Program-made: the position numbers and the translations under genes | The notes under the pieces: generated by a model | Database searches by the model: none | What the model saw: the letters and a program-made list of their open reading frames with translations, nothing else | Told to the model about the DNA's origin: nothing | NCBI GenBank assembly: GCA_029213195.1 | Contig: JARGNI010000006.1 | Span: 124,001-188,000 of the forward strand | DNA from: Verrucomicrobiales bacterium | Lineage (GTDB): Bacteria > Verrucomicrobiota > Verrucomicrobiia > Verrucomicrobiales > DEV007 | DNA length: 64,000 nucleotides | Direction: 5' to 3' | Shown: piece after piece, positions 38,305-46,322 of the stretch | Numbering within the stretch: position 1 is the first letter of the stretch | Layout: every line of letters begins with the position of its first letter

Positions 38305-39216
38305 ATGATTACCCCGGTTCAGAAAAATGAGGAGTTCCTCAGCGATTTTCACGAAGCTGACAAGGTAACAGGAGCGATTCACCTCTGGTGGCTGGGCCAG
38401 AGCACGGTCCTGATCAAGTGGGATGGAAAAGGCCTCCTCTTTGATCCTTACCTCTCCGATTCCCTCACCCGGGCGAGAAGAGGCACCGATTCTCCCATGA
38501 CTCGAATCTCCGAGCGAGTCATCGATCCCCTCCTCCTGACTGGGATCGATCTTGTTGCCTGCACCAGCCTGGAACCCGACCGGCTGGACGCGGAGACCAT
38601 ACTCCCCCTTCGCGCCAGCAATCCCAATCTGAAGCTGGTTCTCCCTGCCGGGGCAGCCCAAGAAGCCGAAGACCTCCTCGGAAGGGCGGCTCCGCCGATA
38701 CTGCGCGTCAATGCGGGCACCTACACCAGCTACAGTTCCTTTGATTTCCACGGCATCGAAGCAGCGACCCCAAAAATCCATCGCGATGCGAATGGGCACT
38801 CACGAGAGCTTGGCTATGTCGTCTCCTTTGGCCCCTTCGCCATCTACTTCAGTGGCGAGACAGTCTGGCACACCAATCTCGTGAAACAGATCCGGCGATG
38901 GCCGATCAACCTGGGAATTCTGCCGATCAGCGGAGAGGTCAAATCCGGGGATCGCGGAGATTCACTCAATGGTTTCGAAGCAGCTGCCCTGTCGAAAGCG
39001 ATCAGCGCAAGCATCGTGATCCCCTGCGACTACGATCTTTTCGAAGAAACGACCACCTCTCCAGACGAATTTTCCTCGTGTTGTGAACGCCTCGGGCAAC
39101 GATCTCGCATTCTCAAGCTCGGTCAGCGAATGACGATGGGGCCTGTCTCCGACCCCGGTGCCGGCAAAGCCCTTCCCAGCGATCCCTACCAGGACGACTG
39201 GCAATTGGGCTACTGA
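38305..39216 (+). CDS. UlaG-like metallo-beta-lactamase-fold protein with lost metal ligands
   Basis: A 303-residue protein of the UlaG-like (MBL-fold) family: HLWWLGQSTVLIKWDGKGLL with FDPYLSDS, then GYVVSFGPFAIYFSGETVW, ILPISGEV and VIPCDYDLFEETTTSPDEF. The fold is kept but the metal site is not. The usual HxHxDH block is CTSLEPDRLD (S88, E90, D92, R93), so all three histidines are gone. SGDT is SGET, and the final P-x-H-Y-D is PCDYD. It is probably a non-hydrolytic pseudoenzyme. The ATG at 38305 begins right before the fold; longer upstream frames are unconvincing. It stands alone between the FG-GAP gene and the sigma factor. Confidence 0.7.
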   Translation: MITPVQKNEEFLSDFHEADKVTGAIHLWWLGQSTVLIKWDGKGLLFDPYLSDSLTRARRGTDSPMTRISERVIDPLLLTGIDLVACTSLEPDRLDAETILPLRASNPNLKLVLPAGAAQEAEDLLGRAAPPILRVNAGTYTSYSSFDFHGIEAATPKIHRDANGHSRELGYVVSFGPFAIYFSGETVWHTNLVKQIRRWPINLGILPISGEVKSGDRGDSLNGFEAAALSKAISASIVIPCDYDLFEETTTSPDEFSSCCERLGQRSRILKLGQRMTMGPVSDPGAGKALPSDPYQDDWQLGY

Positions 39217-39654
39217 GACGCGACAGACTGGAAAAAAGGTCTCGCATCCGACAGGGCCCCCCGTTTCCCTGGGGACCAGGCCTGGATATGCCCATTTTCA
39301 CTGGGCTGAATCAGGAAAGAATTCGCTTGTAAAACGAGTTGAAATTTCATAAAAGTTAAACGATTGAGAAGTTACGTGTTAATTTACTTGATTTTTTATT
39401 GAACAGATCTACAACCCGAGTCACAAATAAGAGTCTGATGTCGAAGTATTTTGAGGAGTGATTCTCTTCCCGGCCTGCCACGTTACTAATAGAATATCAG
39501 GGAGTCAGGCTTCGGCCATGCTCCCTATCTGCCGGGCTCCCTACTTCAACATTTTTGGAAATAAGCGAAGAATTTCACTCCGCGGAACGTTTTCTGCTCA
39601 AGTGAGGAGTCTTTGTCCCACTTTCCACCCTTTTTTGCAACCCACTCAGCATTT
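39217..39654 (+). other. 438-base leader region before the sigma factor gene
   Basis: No coding sequence is seen. The left 80 bases are GC-rich; the middle (39340-39440) is very AT-rich (TGTTAATTTACTTGATTTTT and similar) and is the likely promoter region. The remaining 200 bases form a long leader without a clear Shine-Dalgarno sequence before the ATG. Confidence 0.4.
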
Positions 39655-40563
39655 ATGGCAAATTTAGAAATGGACGGCGGAATCAAGATCTACCTTCGGG
39701 AGATCGGGAAAACGCCCCTACTTACTCGAGAAGAAGAGGTCGAGCTCGCAGACCGCATTAAGAACGGCGATCGCGAAGCGAGAGCCCACATGATCAAAGC
39801 GAACCTTCGACTCGTCGTGAAAATCGCGCAGGACTATGCGAACTACGGCCTCCCGCTTCTCGATCTGATCTCGGAAGGGAACATCGGTCTCATGAAGGCG
39901 GTCGAGCGTTTCGACCCTAACAAGGGTGGCAAGCTCTCAACCTACGCTGCGTGGTGGATCAAGCAGTCCATCAAGCGTGCGCTCGCCAACCAGAGTAAGA
40001 CCATTCGTCTCCCTGTCCACATGGTGGACAAGATCTCGAAGATGCGTCGTGTCGCCATGGTCCTCAGCGAGGAACTGGGCCGCGAGCCGACGGACGAAGA
40101 GCTCGCCGAAGAGATCGGGATCGATCGCGCCAAGCTTTCTCACCTGAAATCGGCCGCGCTTCGCCCCGCCTCTCTCGATGCGCCGATCAGCGAAGACGAC
40201 ACGACCGAGTTTGGTGAAATCATTGGGGATGAAAAAGCCCAGACCCCTCTGGAGCTTCTCTCCCACAAGAACATGCACATGCAACTCGATGACCTCCTCG
40301 AGGTCCTCGACGAGCGCGAGCGCAAAATCATCGATGCTCGTTTCGGTCTCGCCGGCCAGAAGCCCAAGACCCTCGAAGAAGTTGGTCAGGAGTTTGGCGT
40401 GACCCGGGAACGGATTCGCCAGCTGCAGAACATCGCGCTGAAGAAACTGCGACGCGCTCTCCAGAAAAAGGAAGATCCCGGTCCACGGCCTCTCCGCAAG
40501 TCTGGTGAGCCTGACGACGACGACTTCTTCTCCGATCACGAGGAAACTGCAATCGCCATGTGA
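39655..40563 (+). CDS. RNA polymerase sigma-70 family factor (RpoD/RpoS-like, without region 1.1)
   Basis: A 302-residue sigma factor with regions 1.2 to 4.2. Region 1.2 is IKIYLREIGKTPLLTREEEV; region 2 holds ANLRLVVKIAQDYANYGLPL and the -10-reading stretch STYAAWWIKQSIKRALANQS; region 3 is IRLPVHMVDKISKMRR; region 4 is RFGLAGQKPKTLEEVGQEFG and VTRERIRQLQNIALKKLRRA. Region 1.1 is missing and the size is that of a group 2 (RpoS/HrdB-like) factor, though it could be a main housekeeping-type factor of this lineage. The ATG at 39655 is preferred to one 14 codons upstream. The C-terminal tail is acidic (EPDDDDFFSDHEE). A terminator follows at once. Confidence 0.9.
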   Translation: MANLEMDGGIKIYLREIGKTPLLTREEEVELADRIKNGDREARAHMIKANLRLVVKIAQDYANYGLPLLDLISEGNIGLMKAVERFDPNKGGKLSTYAAWWIKQSIKRALANQSKTIRLPVHMVDKISKMRRVAMVLSEELGREPTDEELAEEIGIDRAKLSHLKSAALRPASLDAPISEDDTTEFGEIIGDEKAQTPLELLSHKNMHMQLDDLLEVLDERERKIIDARFGLAGQKPKTLEEVGQEFGVTRERIRQLQNIALKKLRRALQKKEDPGPRPLRKSGEPDDDDFFSDHEETAIAM

Positions 40564-40587
40564 TCCTCGGATACAGGAATTTCAAAG

Positions 40588-40621
40588 AACGTCATCTCAC
40601 CGGTTGGGATGGCGTTTTTTT
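40588..40621 (+). terminator. rho-independent terminator of the sigma factor gene
   Basis: AACGTCATCTC pairs with GGGATGGCGTT (11 base pairs, including G-U pairs) around a seven-base loop and is followed by a run of Ts, 24 bases after the stop codon. Confidence 0.75.
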
Positions 40622-40649
40622 GTGCTCGAAAACGGCCCCGCAAACGGAG

Positions 40650-40672
40650 AAAAAATCGTCTCCTTTGGAGAC
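40650..40672 (-). terminator. rho-independent terminator of fabF
   Basis: On the minus strand GTCTCC-AAA-GGAGAC is followed by GATTTTTTC, about 60 bases after the fabF stop. Confidence 0.7.
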
Positions 40673-40730
40673 TGATTCCGATCACCACACTCCAGAGAAA
40701 TCGAATCGCTCGATCCGCTTTCTCCGAATC

Positions 40731-41978
40731 CTAGTCTTCGAATCGCTGCACGAGAAGCGAGGCGTTGTGCCCCCCGAACCCGAAAGAGTTGGTCAACGCG
40801 GAATCCACCCTGGTCTCCCTGGCTTCCAGCGGAACGTAGTCCAGATCGCAATTCGGATCCTGGTTCTCCAGGTTGATCGTCGGAGGGATCATCCCGTCCG
40901 TGATTGCCTTGACGCAGGCGGCCAGTTCCACACCACCGGCTGCTCCGAGGAGGTGACCGGTCATGGACTTGGTCGAACTGACAATAAGGCCATCCTTGGC
41001 GTAGCTACCAAAGGCTTTCTTGATTGCCTTGGTTTCACAAACATCACCGAGTCCCGTCGAAGTCCCGTGGGCATTGACGTAGTCGATATCGGTAGGATCG
41101 ATCCCGGCGTGACGAATCGCCATCTCCATGCAGCGATGTGCTCCATCCCCTTCCGGATGAGGCGACGTCAGGTGATGCGCATCTGCAGAGACACCGTAGC
41201 CGGTCAATTCCGCATAAATGCGGGCACCCCGTTGCTTGGCATGCTCCAATTCCTCGATCACGACCACACCGGCGCCTTCTCCCATGACAAAGCCATCCCG
41301 ATCGACGTCGAAGGGACGGGAAGCCCGGGCTGGCTCATCATTGCGGGTACTGAGCGCCTTCATGTTACCAAAACCAGCGAGCCCCATCGGACAAATCGTG
41401 GATTCGGATCCGCCAGCAATAAAGGCATCGGCGTCACCGAATTTGATCATCCGCCAGGCTTCCCCGATGTTGTGATTCGATGTCGCACAAGCTGTCACGA
41501 TACACATGTTCGGCCCCTTGAGATTGTATTCCATCGAGACCATCCCACTTGAGATGTTCGCGATCATCATGGGAATCGTAAACGGGGAGACACGGCTCGG
41601 AGATTTCTCGAGCAGGTTGATATGCTGCTCCTCCAACGTCATGAGCCCCCCGATCCCGCTGCCCACCATGCATCCGAAGCGATCCAGGTTCGTCTTTTCC
41701 AGATCCACCCCGGAGTCTTCCATCGCCATGACCGATGCGGCCATTCCCAACTGGGCGAAGCGATCCGCCCGGCGAGCATCCTTCGGATTCGAAAAATAGG
41801 GAGCGGGATCAAAATCCTTCACCTCACCGGCTATTTGGCAGGTATACCCCGCCAGATCGGGATTCTGGAGAGTATCCACTCCACTTTTTCCTGAGACGAG
41901 GTTCGACCAAAACGATTCGAGATCGTTTCCTACGGGCGAAACCACTCCCATCCCGGTGATGACTACACGACGTTCCAT
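40731..41978 (-). CDS. fabF: beta-ketoacyl-ACP synthase II
   Basis: FabF condenses malonyl-ACP with acyl-ACP in fatty acid elongation. The 415-residue protein shows the whole family pattern: RRVVITGMGVVSPVGND, the active cysteine in TACATSNHNIGEA, histidines in VNAHGTSTGLGD and STKSMTGHLLGAAGGVE, and the terminal NSFGFGGHNASLLV. All three catalytic residues (Cys-His-His) are present. It is 81 bases downstream of a small zinc-ribbon gene and may be the end of that transcript. No acpP or fabD neighbour is seen. Confidence 0.93.
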   Translation of the reverse strand: MERRVVITGMGVVSPVGNDLESFWSNLVSGKSGVDTLQNPDLAGYTCQIAGEVKDFDPAPYFSNPKDARRADRFAQLGMAASVMAMEDSGVDLEKTNLDRFGCMVGSGIGGLMTLEEQHINLLEKSPSRVSPFTIPMMIANISSGMVSMEYNLKGPNMCIVTACATSNHNIGEAWRMIKFGDADAFIAGGSESTICPMGLAGFGNMKALSTRNDEPARASRPFDVDRDGFVMGEGAGVVVIEELEHAKQRGARIYAELTGYGVSADAHHLTSPHPEGDGAHRCMEMAIRHAGIDPTDIDYVNAHGTSTGLGDVCETKAIKKAFGSYAKDGLIVSSTKSMTGHLLGAAGGVELAACVKAITDGMIPPTINLENQDPNCDLDYVPLEARETRVDSALTNSFGFGGHNASLLVQRFED

Positions 41979-42059
41979 AGCTGAAATAGGGCGCTAAACT
42001 CATCGCGCATAGAACCCATTGCAAGGCGATTTCTCGGATTCCTCGGCGATGAGAACAGG

Positions 42060-42299
42060 CTAGATCTCGATAATTTTTTCCCGCTCGTTCATCGCCCCAC
42101 AGCGAGGACATTCCGCGAGATCATGCTCCGACGGATCCTCGAAGACATGATCACAAATGCCACAGATGACGAAATACTTTCTGCGACGATTTTCCCGTCC
42201 CTTCTGAAAGATCTCGGCGGCGACCCAGGCAAAAAAGACCGAGCAGAGAATGATCGCGAGAAAAACTGCGATCATACCGTCTAGAGTGACTCGAAACAT
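42060..42299 (-). CDS. small membrane-anchored zinc-ribbon protein
   Basis: A 79-residue protein: one membrane helix (GMIAVFLAIILCSVFFAWVA) followed by a basic linker (KGRENRRRK) and a zinc ribbon with CGICDHVFED and AECPRCGAMNE, two CxxC knuckles 22 residues apart. It is probably cytosolic-facing, docking on nucleic acid or protein. The cysteine pairs and helix make it convincing in spite of its size. It sits between the Exb/TonB cluster and fabF on the same strand, separated from each by about 80 bases. Function unknown. Confidence 0.7.
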   Translation of the reverse strand: MFRVTLDGMIAVFLAIILCSVFFAWVAAEIFQKGRENRRRKYFVICGICDHVFEDPSEHDLAECPRCGAMNEREKIIEI

Positions 42300-42376
42300 G
42301 GCAAGAAGGTGCTAGCTGTCTGCCGGAGCAGATAGAATCTCTCCCATCTTTCTCCAGAAATTCGAATTTCGCCAGA

Positions 42377-43114
42377 TCAATTCTGCCTCGTGAAAATTCG
42401 GATCCAGCCCTTGGACTCTTCACTTGAAGGTTCGAACCGGAGAGTCGATTCGATCACCCCCACCAGTTCCGCCTTCGCCAATTCTTCCAACTCGCCATCA
42501 ACTTCTTTGACTGAAACCTTCCCGTCCAGGTCGACAAGCAGGTGCACTCGAATTTCTGGAATCCAGTCTGCACGCCGAATGTAGTCACCAAATACCGACC
42601 AGGGCGCAAAGTCTCGCCCGGAGAGATCGCCTTCCCGCTCCAGTGCGACCCGCGAATTCAGCGCACTGGACGATTCCGGTCCGGGTCCATTCTTCAGATA
42701 GTAAAACGGCAGCGACCAGGGATACTCGGGCGAGCGCAGATCTTCAGGGAGCTCTCCAAAACTCGGGGAAAAGGGAATCAATGAGTCCTCCAATTCAACC
42801 CTCACATCTGAACCCCGGGAAACGGGGAGGAAATAGATCGATCGATCTTCGACTCGCTGGAGCAGATTGCGAATCGCAGGGTCTCCGGAATCGAGAACGG
42901 CGATCTTTCCTACGGAAGGTTCCACTCGCGAGGGAGTCGGGTAGACGACCTGGAAGAGGTAGAAGCCAGCTCCATGAATTACGGTGGAAAAGAAGAGGAA
43001 ACCTCCCAGGTAGACCCAGGTCCTCTTGTTCTGGACCCAGTGAAAAATCGTTGTGGCTTCCTCGCCCTCTTCGGGAGCGGATTTACGAAAAGCTCTCTGG
43101 AGGACTCCGATCAT
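42377..43114 (-). CDS. TonB-like membrane-anchored protein
   Basis: A 245-residue protein with one N-terminal membrane helix (WVYLGGFLFFSTVIHGAGFYL) preceded by a cytosolic 35 residues, and a periplasmic part ending in a TonB/TolA-like alpha-beta domain (IRVHLLVDLDGKVSVKEVDG, AELVGVIESTLRFEPS). It lies three bases after ExbD, so with ExbB and ExbD it would make a complete proton-driven energy transducer to the outer membrane. The middle lacks the long Pro-rich spacer of classic TonB; the sequence is divergent and the call rests on context as much as on the domain. Confidence 0.6.
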   Translation of the reverse strand: MIGVLQRAFRKSAPEEGEEATTIFHWVQNKRTWVYLGGFLFFSTVIHGAGFYLFQVVYPTPSRVEPSVGKIAVLDSGDPAIRNLLQRVEDRSIYFLPVSRGSDVRVELEDSLIPFSPSFGELPEDLRSPEYPWSLPFYYLKNGPGPESSSALNSRVALEREGDLSGRDFAPWSVFGDYIRRADWIPEIRVHLLVDLDGKVSVKEVDGELEELAKAELVGVIESTLRFEPSSEESKGWIRIFTRQN

Positions 43115-43117
43115 CGA

Positions 43118-43522
43118 TCAAAGCGCTCGTTCCTGGGTGGCGAAGGCCAATTCGAAGCCTTTCTGGAGAATAATTTCGGAAATCTCCATGATCTTCCCGT
43201 AAGGAATCGACTCGTCACCCAGCAAGATCACCTGCCGAGAGCGTTCCGCGCCCTCATCGAGAAGTGTCTCCAGTGACTTCAAATCCGACTTCTGATCATT
43301 GAAGTAGAAAGTCGAAATATCCTCCGACAGCAGGGTAATGATATGAGCCTCCTCGGCGACAGGAAGCGCGGAGCTGGAGCGAGGTAGATTCACTCCCACT
43401 CCCGACTTGAGAACGAGACTGCTGCCAAACAGAAAAAAGATGATCAAAAGGAGCACGACATCCGCAAGGGGGGCGGTGTAGATCATCCCAGACCGATCCT
43501 GTATCGTCGACTCGAGCTTCAC
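43118..43522 (-). CDS. ExbD/TolR family biopolymer transport protein
   Basis: A 134-residue single-pass protein: cytosolic start, one helix with the conserved aspartate (PLADVVLLLIIFFLFGSSLV), then a periplasmic domain (GVGVNLPRSSSALPVAE, ILLGDESIPYGKIMEISEII). The helix aspartate is the proton path of the ExbBD/TolQR motor. The N-terminus is shorter than usual and lacks a typical leading MINVTPLVD; here it is TAPLADVV. It lies 14 bases after the ExbB gene and 3 before the TonB-like gene, a tight three-gene unit. Confidence 0.85.
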   Translation of the reverse strand: MKLESTIQDRSGMIYTAPLADVVLLLIIFFLFGSSLVLKSGVGVNLPRSSSALPVAEEAHIITLLSEDISTFYFNDQKSDLKSLETLLDEGAERSRQVILLGDESIPYGKIMEISEIILQKGFELAFATQERAL

Positions 43523-43536
43523 AACAAGATCTCTTT

Positions 43537-44244
43537 CTACTCGTTCTCTTCCTTCGACTCGGAAGGATGGAAGGAAGGCTCCGGCGACTCCTCGACAGAA
43601 GGTGAATCCGGCAGCATGGAAATGATATCGTTCGGCTGATTCCGAAGGTCACAGATGGTATTTACGATCTCAATTCCTGCCGCCTCCATGTCATGCATCA
43701 GGCTCCTGCTGTAGGCCCTGAGGTGGGAATAGAAGACAAAAGAAGGGATCGCTACCATGAGCCCTGCGGCAGACGTGATCAGCGCCTCGTAAACCCCCTG
43801 CGAAATTTCCGCCACGGTAGCGAAACCACCGACCGCGTTGATCTGTACAAAGGTATCGACAAGACCGAGAACCGAACCGAGCAAGCCAATGAGAGGGGCA
43901 ATGTAGGCTACGGTCAGGAGAACGGTGAGATGTTTTTCGAGCTTCGGAACTTCCAACTGACCGCTTTCCTGAACGATCTCCTTGAGCTCTGTGCGGGGCG
44001 CCGAGTACCGCCGGATCGCCGAATGAATGACCCGGGCAACGGGTCCTGGTGTGGCGGCACATTCCGAGAGAGCTTCCGAATAGGCCTTGTTCTTGATCAG
44101 GTTTCGCAACCCGAACAACAAATCACCCACATCGATTCGAGCTCGGTGGAAGTAGAAGAGACGTTCAAGAAAGATCGCGATAGCGATGATCGAACAACCC
44201 AACAGGAGCCACATCAACGGCCCCCCTTTTGTGATCAAATCCAT
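43537..44244 (-). CDS. ExbB/TolQ/MotA family proton channel protein
   Basis: A 235-residue protein with three membrane helices: near residues 8-25 (MWLLLGCSIIAIAIFLERL), the conserved LLTVAYIAPLIGLLGSVLGL around 110-130, and ALITSAAGLMVAIPSFVFY around 155-175. These match the ExbB/TolQ proton channel. The cytosolic domain and a C-terminal acidic tail (SPSVEESPEPSFHPSESKEE) follow. It powers a TonB- or TolA-like partner using the proton gradient. The upstream roadblock gene ends 101 bases away, close enough for co-transcription. Confidence 0.88.
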   Translation of the reverse strand: MDLITKGGPLMWLLLGCSIIAIAIFLERLFYFHRARIDVGDLLFGLRNLIKNKAYSEALSECAATPGPVARVIHSAIRRYSAPRTELKEIVQESGQLEVPKLEKHLTVLLTVAYIAPLIGLLGSVLGLVDTFVQINAVGGFATVAEISQGVYEALITSAAGLMVAIPSFVFYSHLRAYSRSLMHDMEAAGIEIVNTICDLRNQPNDIISMLPDSPSVEESPEPSFHPSESKEENE

Positions 44245-44345
44245 GAATCAATTGTGTTTCTCCCGCAGAAGAAGTCCGAGTATCGGTAACATAGATCCGC
44301 GGACCCGAAAAGAGAGAAATCCGATCGGGAGCGAACCTCAGCCGA

Positions 44346-45644
44346 TCAGAAATAGAACGGCCCGGAACTCCGGACCTCTTCTTCCTCTTCAGGCTCTGCC
44401 TCTTCCGTTTCCTCCTCGTCAGGCTCGCTGGGTTCGTCATCGACAGCCTCGGCCTCATCGGCTGCTGTGGACTCCTCGTCGTCGCCTTCCGACTTCTGTT
44501 CCTCCTCCAGACTGATTTCTTCTTCCTCCTCTTCGTCTTCGAGATCGATTTCAAAGGGAGCGTATTCTGGAACTTCCTCCGAATCGGAGTCTTCCTCGTC
44601 ATCCACTTCGAAAATATTTTCGGGGAGCCCCGGGGATACCTCTTCCGCTTCCTCTCTTGAAAGCGACTCGACCTCCTCGATTTCCTCCTCCGGATCTTCC
44701 TCGAAAATCGAAGCGGGAACATCTCCTCCGTCATCGTCCGCTTCGTCCTCTTCAACTTCAAAAATGGATCCAGTCACCACCCCTCCAACATTGAATACCT
44801 CCCGTTCGTCCAGCGGCTCCTCTTCTTCGATACTCTCGGCTTCGCTTTCCTCGCTGACGACCTCGTCACTCAAGTCTTCTTCCTCGTCAGCTTCGTCCTC
44901 AACAGTCTCAAAAGGAGAATCGACGCCATCGATCACGATCTCGGGCTCATCTCCACCGAGCAGTTCGATCACTTCGGTGGGCTCTTTCTCCTCCTCGGGG
45001 TCAGGAGCCGGGGCTTCCTCGACTTCCGCTTCCAGTTCGGGGGTGGAAGAATCCAGTTCTGACTCCACCGCCTCGTTCGTTTTCTCTACCGGGATGAGCT
45101 CAAGCGATGGGGTCTGGGCTGCAACTGCGGCAGGAGGAATGGCGGCCCGGAGCGGTTGCCTTTCTTTCGTTGGTTCGACAATTTCGACCTGCACCGGTTC
45201 CGGCAGATCTTCGAGCACACCAATCAACTCATCGACATTCTGACGGGCCGCTTCGCGCACCAGCCCAACGGGAACCGTCGCGGAACTTACGCCGACAAGA
45301 ACAAAGTCTCTCGGCAGTGCCTTGAAATAGATCGATCGGTCGTCCCCCTGGTGAAAACTCTCAAGCTCTCCGAATTCTTTCAACTCCTGCCCCAGCGCCT
45401 TGAGCGCTCCGCTGGCGGAGGCCACAAGAGCCGAAATGACATCGACGGTGACGTCAGCCTCGGAAGAGATTCCGCTGACGAGACAACCACTCGAGTGAAC
45501 AACCAGTGCGGTATCCAGTTCGGCCGTCTCGGCGAATTTCTGAAGAATATCATCCACCTCTCTCGCCTTTTCGGCAGAGATTTCGAGAGGGACGGCAGGA
45601 GAATAATCTGCTCCGTCTGGATTGGGAAGTTCGGGGTCACTCAT
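44346..45644 (-). CDS. roadblock/LC7 domain protein with very long acidic tail
   Basis: A 432-residue protein. Residues 23-140 are a roadblock/LC7 domain: VDDILQKFAETAELDTALVV, SSGCLVSGISSEADVTVDVI and RSIYFKALPRDFVLVGVSS. Such proteins bind and regulate small GTPases, as MglB does for MglA. Residues 170-430 are low complexity, over half Glu and Asp, with short hydrophobic islands (GSIFEVEEDEADDD, ASIFEEDPEEE, ENIFEVDDEEDSD) that repeat the pattern [SN]IFEv[DE]. These could be repeated binding motifs. It is 18 bases downstream of the MglA-type GTPase. Very long acidic tails are not typical of MglB. Confidence 0.75.
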   Translation of the reverse strand: MSDPELPNPDGADYSPAVPLEISAEKAREVDDILQKFAETAELDTALVVHSSGCLVSGISSEADVTVDVISALVASASGALKALGQELKEFGELESFHQGDDRSIYFKALPRDFVLVGVSSATVPVGLVREAARQNVDELIGVLEDLPEPVQVEIVEPTKERQPLRAAIPPAAVAAQTPSLELIPVEKTNEAVESELDSSTPELEAEVEEAPAPDPEEEKEPTEVIELLGGDEPEIVIDGVDSPFETVEDEADEEEDLSDEVVSEESEAESIEEEEPLDEREVFNVGGVVTGSIFEVEEDEADDDGGDVPASIFEEDPEEEIEEVESLSREEAEEVSPGLPENIFEVDDEEDSDSEEVPEYAPFEIDLEDEEEEEEISLEEEQKSEGDDEESTAADEAEAVDDEPSEPDEEETEEAEPEEEEEVRSSGPFYF

Positions 45645-45662
45645 GAAGCACCTTCGATGAGA

Positions 45663-46319
45663 CTAGGAAGAAATCGCCACGGTGGATTCCCGAGGGGCCT
45701 GGCCTCGAACCCACTCGCCTCCCGTCTCTTCTTCAACGGGCGGAAGCTCGAATCCTTTGAGAATCTTCTGGGTCACGGCATCCAGCGTCGCAAAGATCTG
45801 GTAACCGGAGACCGCGCTGGCAAGGAAACTCGGGGTGGACACTTCGAGGAGATCATCGAGATCCTCCGGAAAAGTCGCGCCCGGGAGGTCACGCTTGTTG
45901 TATTGGAACACAAACGGAATCGCGTCGGGATGAATCCGGTTCTCGCGGAGGCATTCCCTCGTGTCAGCCAGCGCCGCGACATTGGACTCCAACCGCTCCG
46001 GCGCAGAGTCCGCTACGAAGATGACGGCATCCGCACCCGCAAGAACGGCTTTGCGAGTATCGCGCATCACCTCCTGCCCAGGGACAGTGTAGAGCTGAAA
46101 CCGGACCTGGAAATCCCCGATTTTCATCGCCTGGAGTGGCAAATAGTCGAACGAGATCGTTCGATTTTGTTCTGTCGCTACCGAAATCATGTCACCTCGC
46201 CATAGAGGATCGAGGCGGCGATGGACATACTGCAGGTTGGTGGTCTTTCCACCGAGTGGAGGCCCGCAATAGACTACCTTGAATTGAACTTCTTTCTCGT
46301 CTCTTCGAATTACGGCCAT
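45663..46319 (-). CDS. MglA-type Ras-like GTPase
   Basis: A 218-residue small GTPase of the MglA family, which sets cell polarity and motility in myxobacteria. Walker A is GPPLGGKTTN (G19-K25-T26), the family TVPGQ replaces DxxG at 78-82, VIFVADSAPERLESN follows, and the guanine motif is QYNKRDL (N141-D144). The C-terminal 25 residues (ELPPVEEETGGEWVRGQAP) extend past the usual end. It is three bases after a roadblock-domain gene and 18 before another, an MglA/MglB-like module with two candidate regulators. The switch regions look functional. Confidence 0.88.
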   Translation of the reverse strand: MAVIRRDEKEVQFKVVYCGPPLGGKTTNLQYVHRRLDPLWRGDMISVATEQNRTISFDYLPLQAMKIGDFQVRFQLYTVPGQEVMRDTRKAVLAGADAVIFVADSAPERLESNVAALADTRECLRENRIHPDAIPFVFQYNKRDLPGATFPEDLDDLLEVSTPSFLASAVSGYQIFATLDAVTQKILKGFELPPVEEETGGEWVRGQAPRESTVAISS

Positions 46320-46322
46320 CTC

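Noticed and set aside
44467-45243. Ser-rich 258-residue frame
   Set aside because: Antisense of the Glu/Asp-rich tail of the roadblock protein (GAA/GAG runs read as TTC/CTC and shifted to Ser codons).
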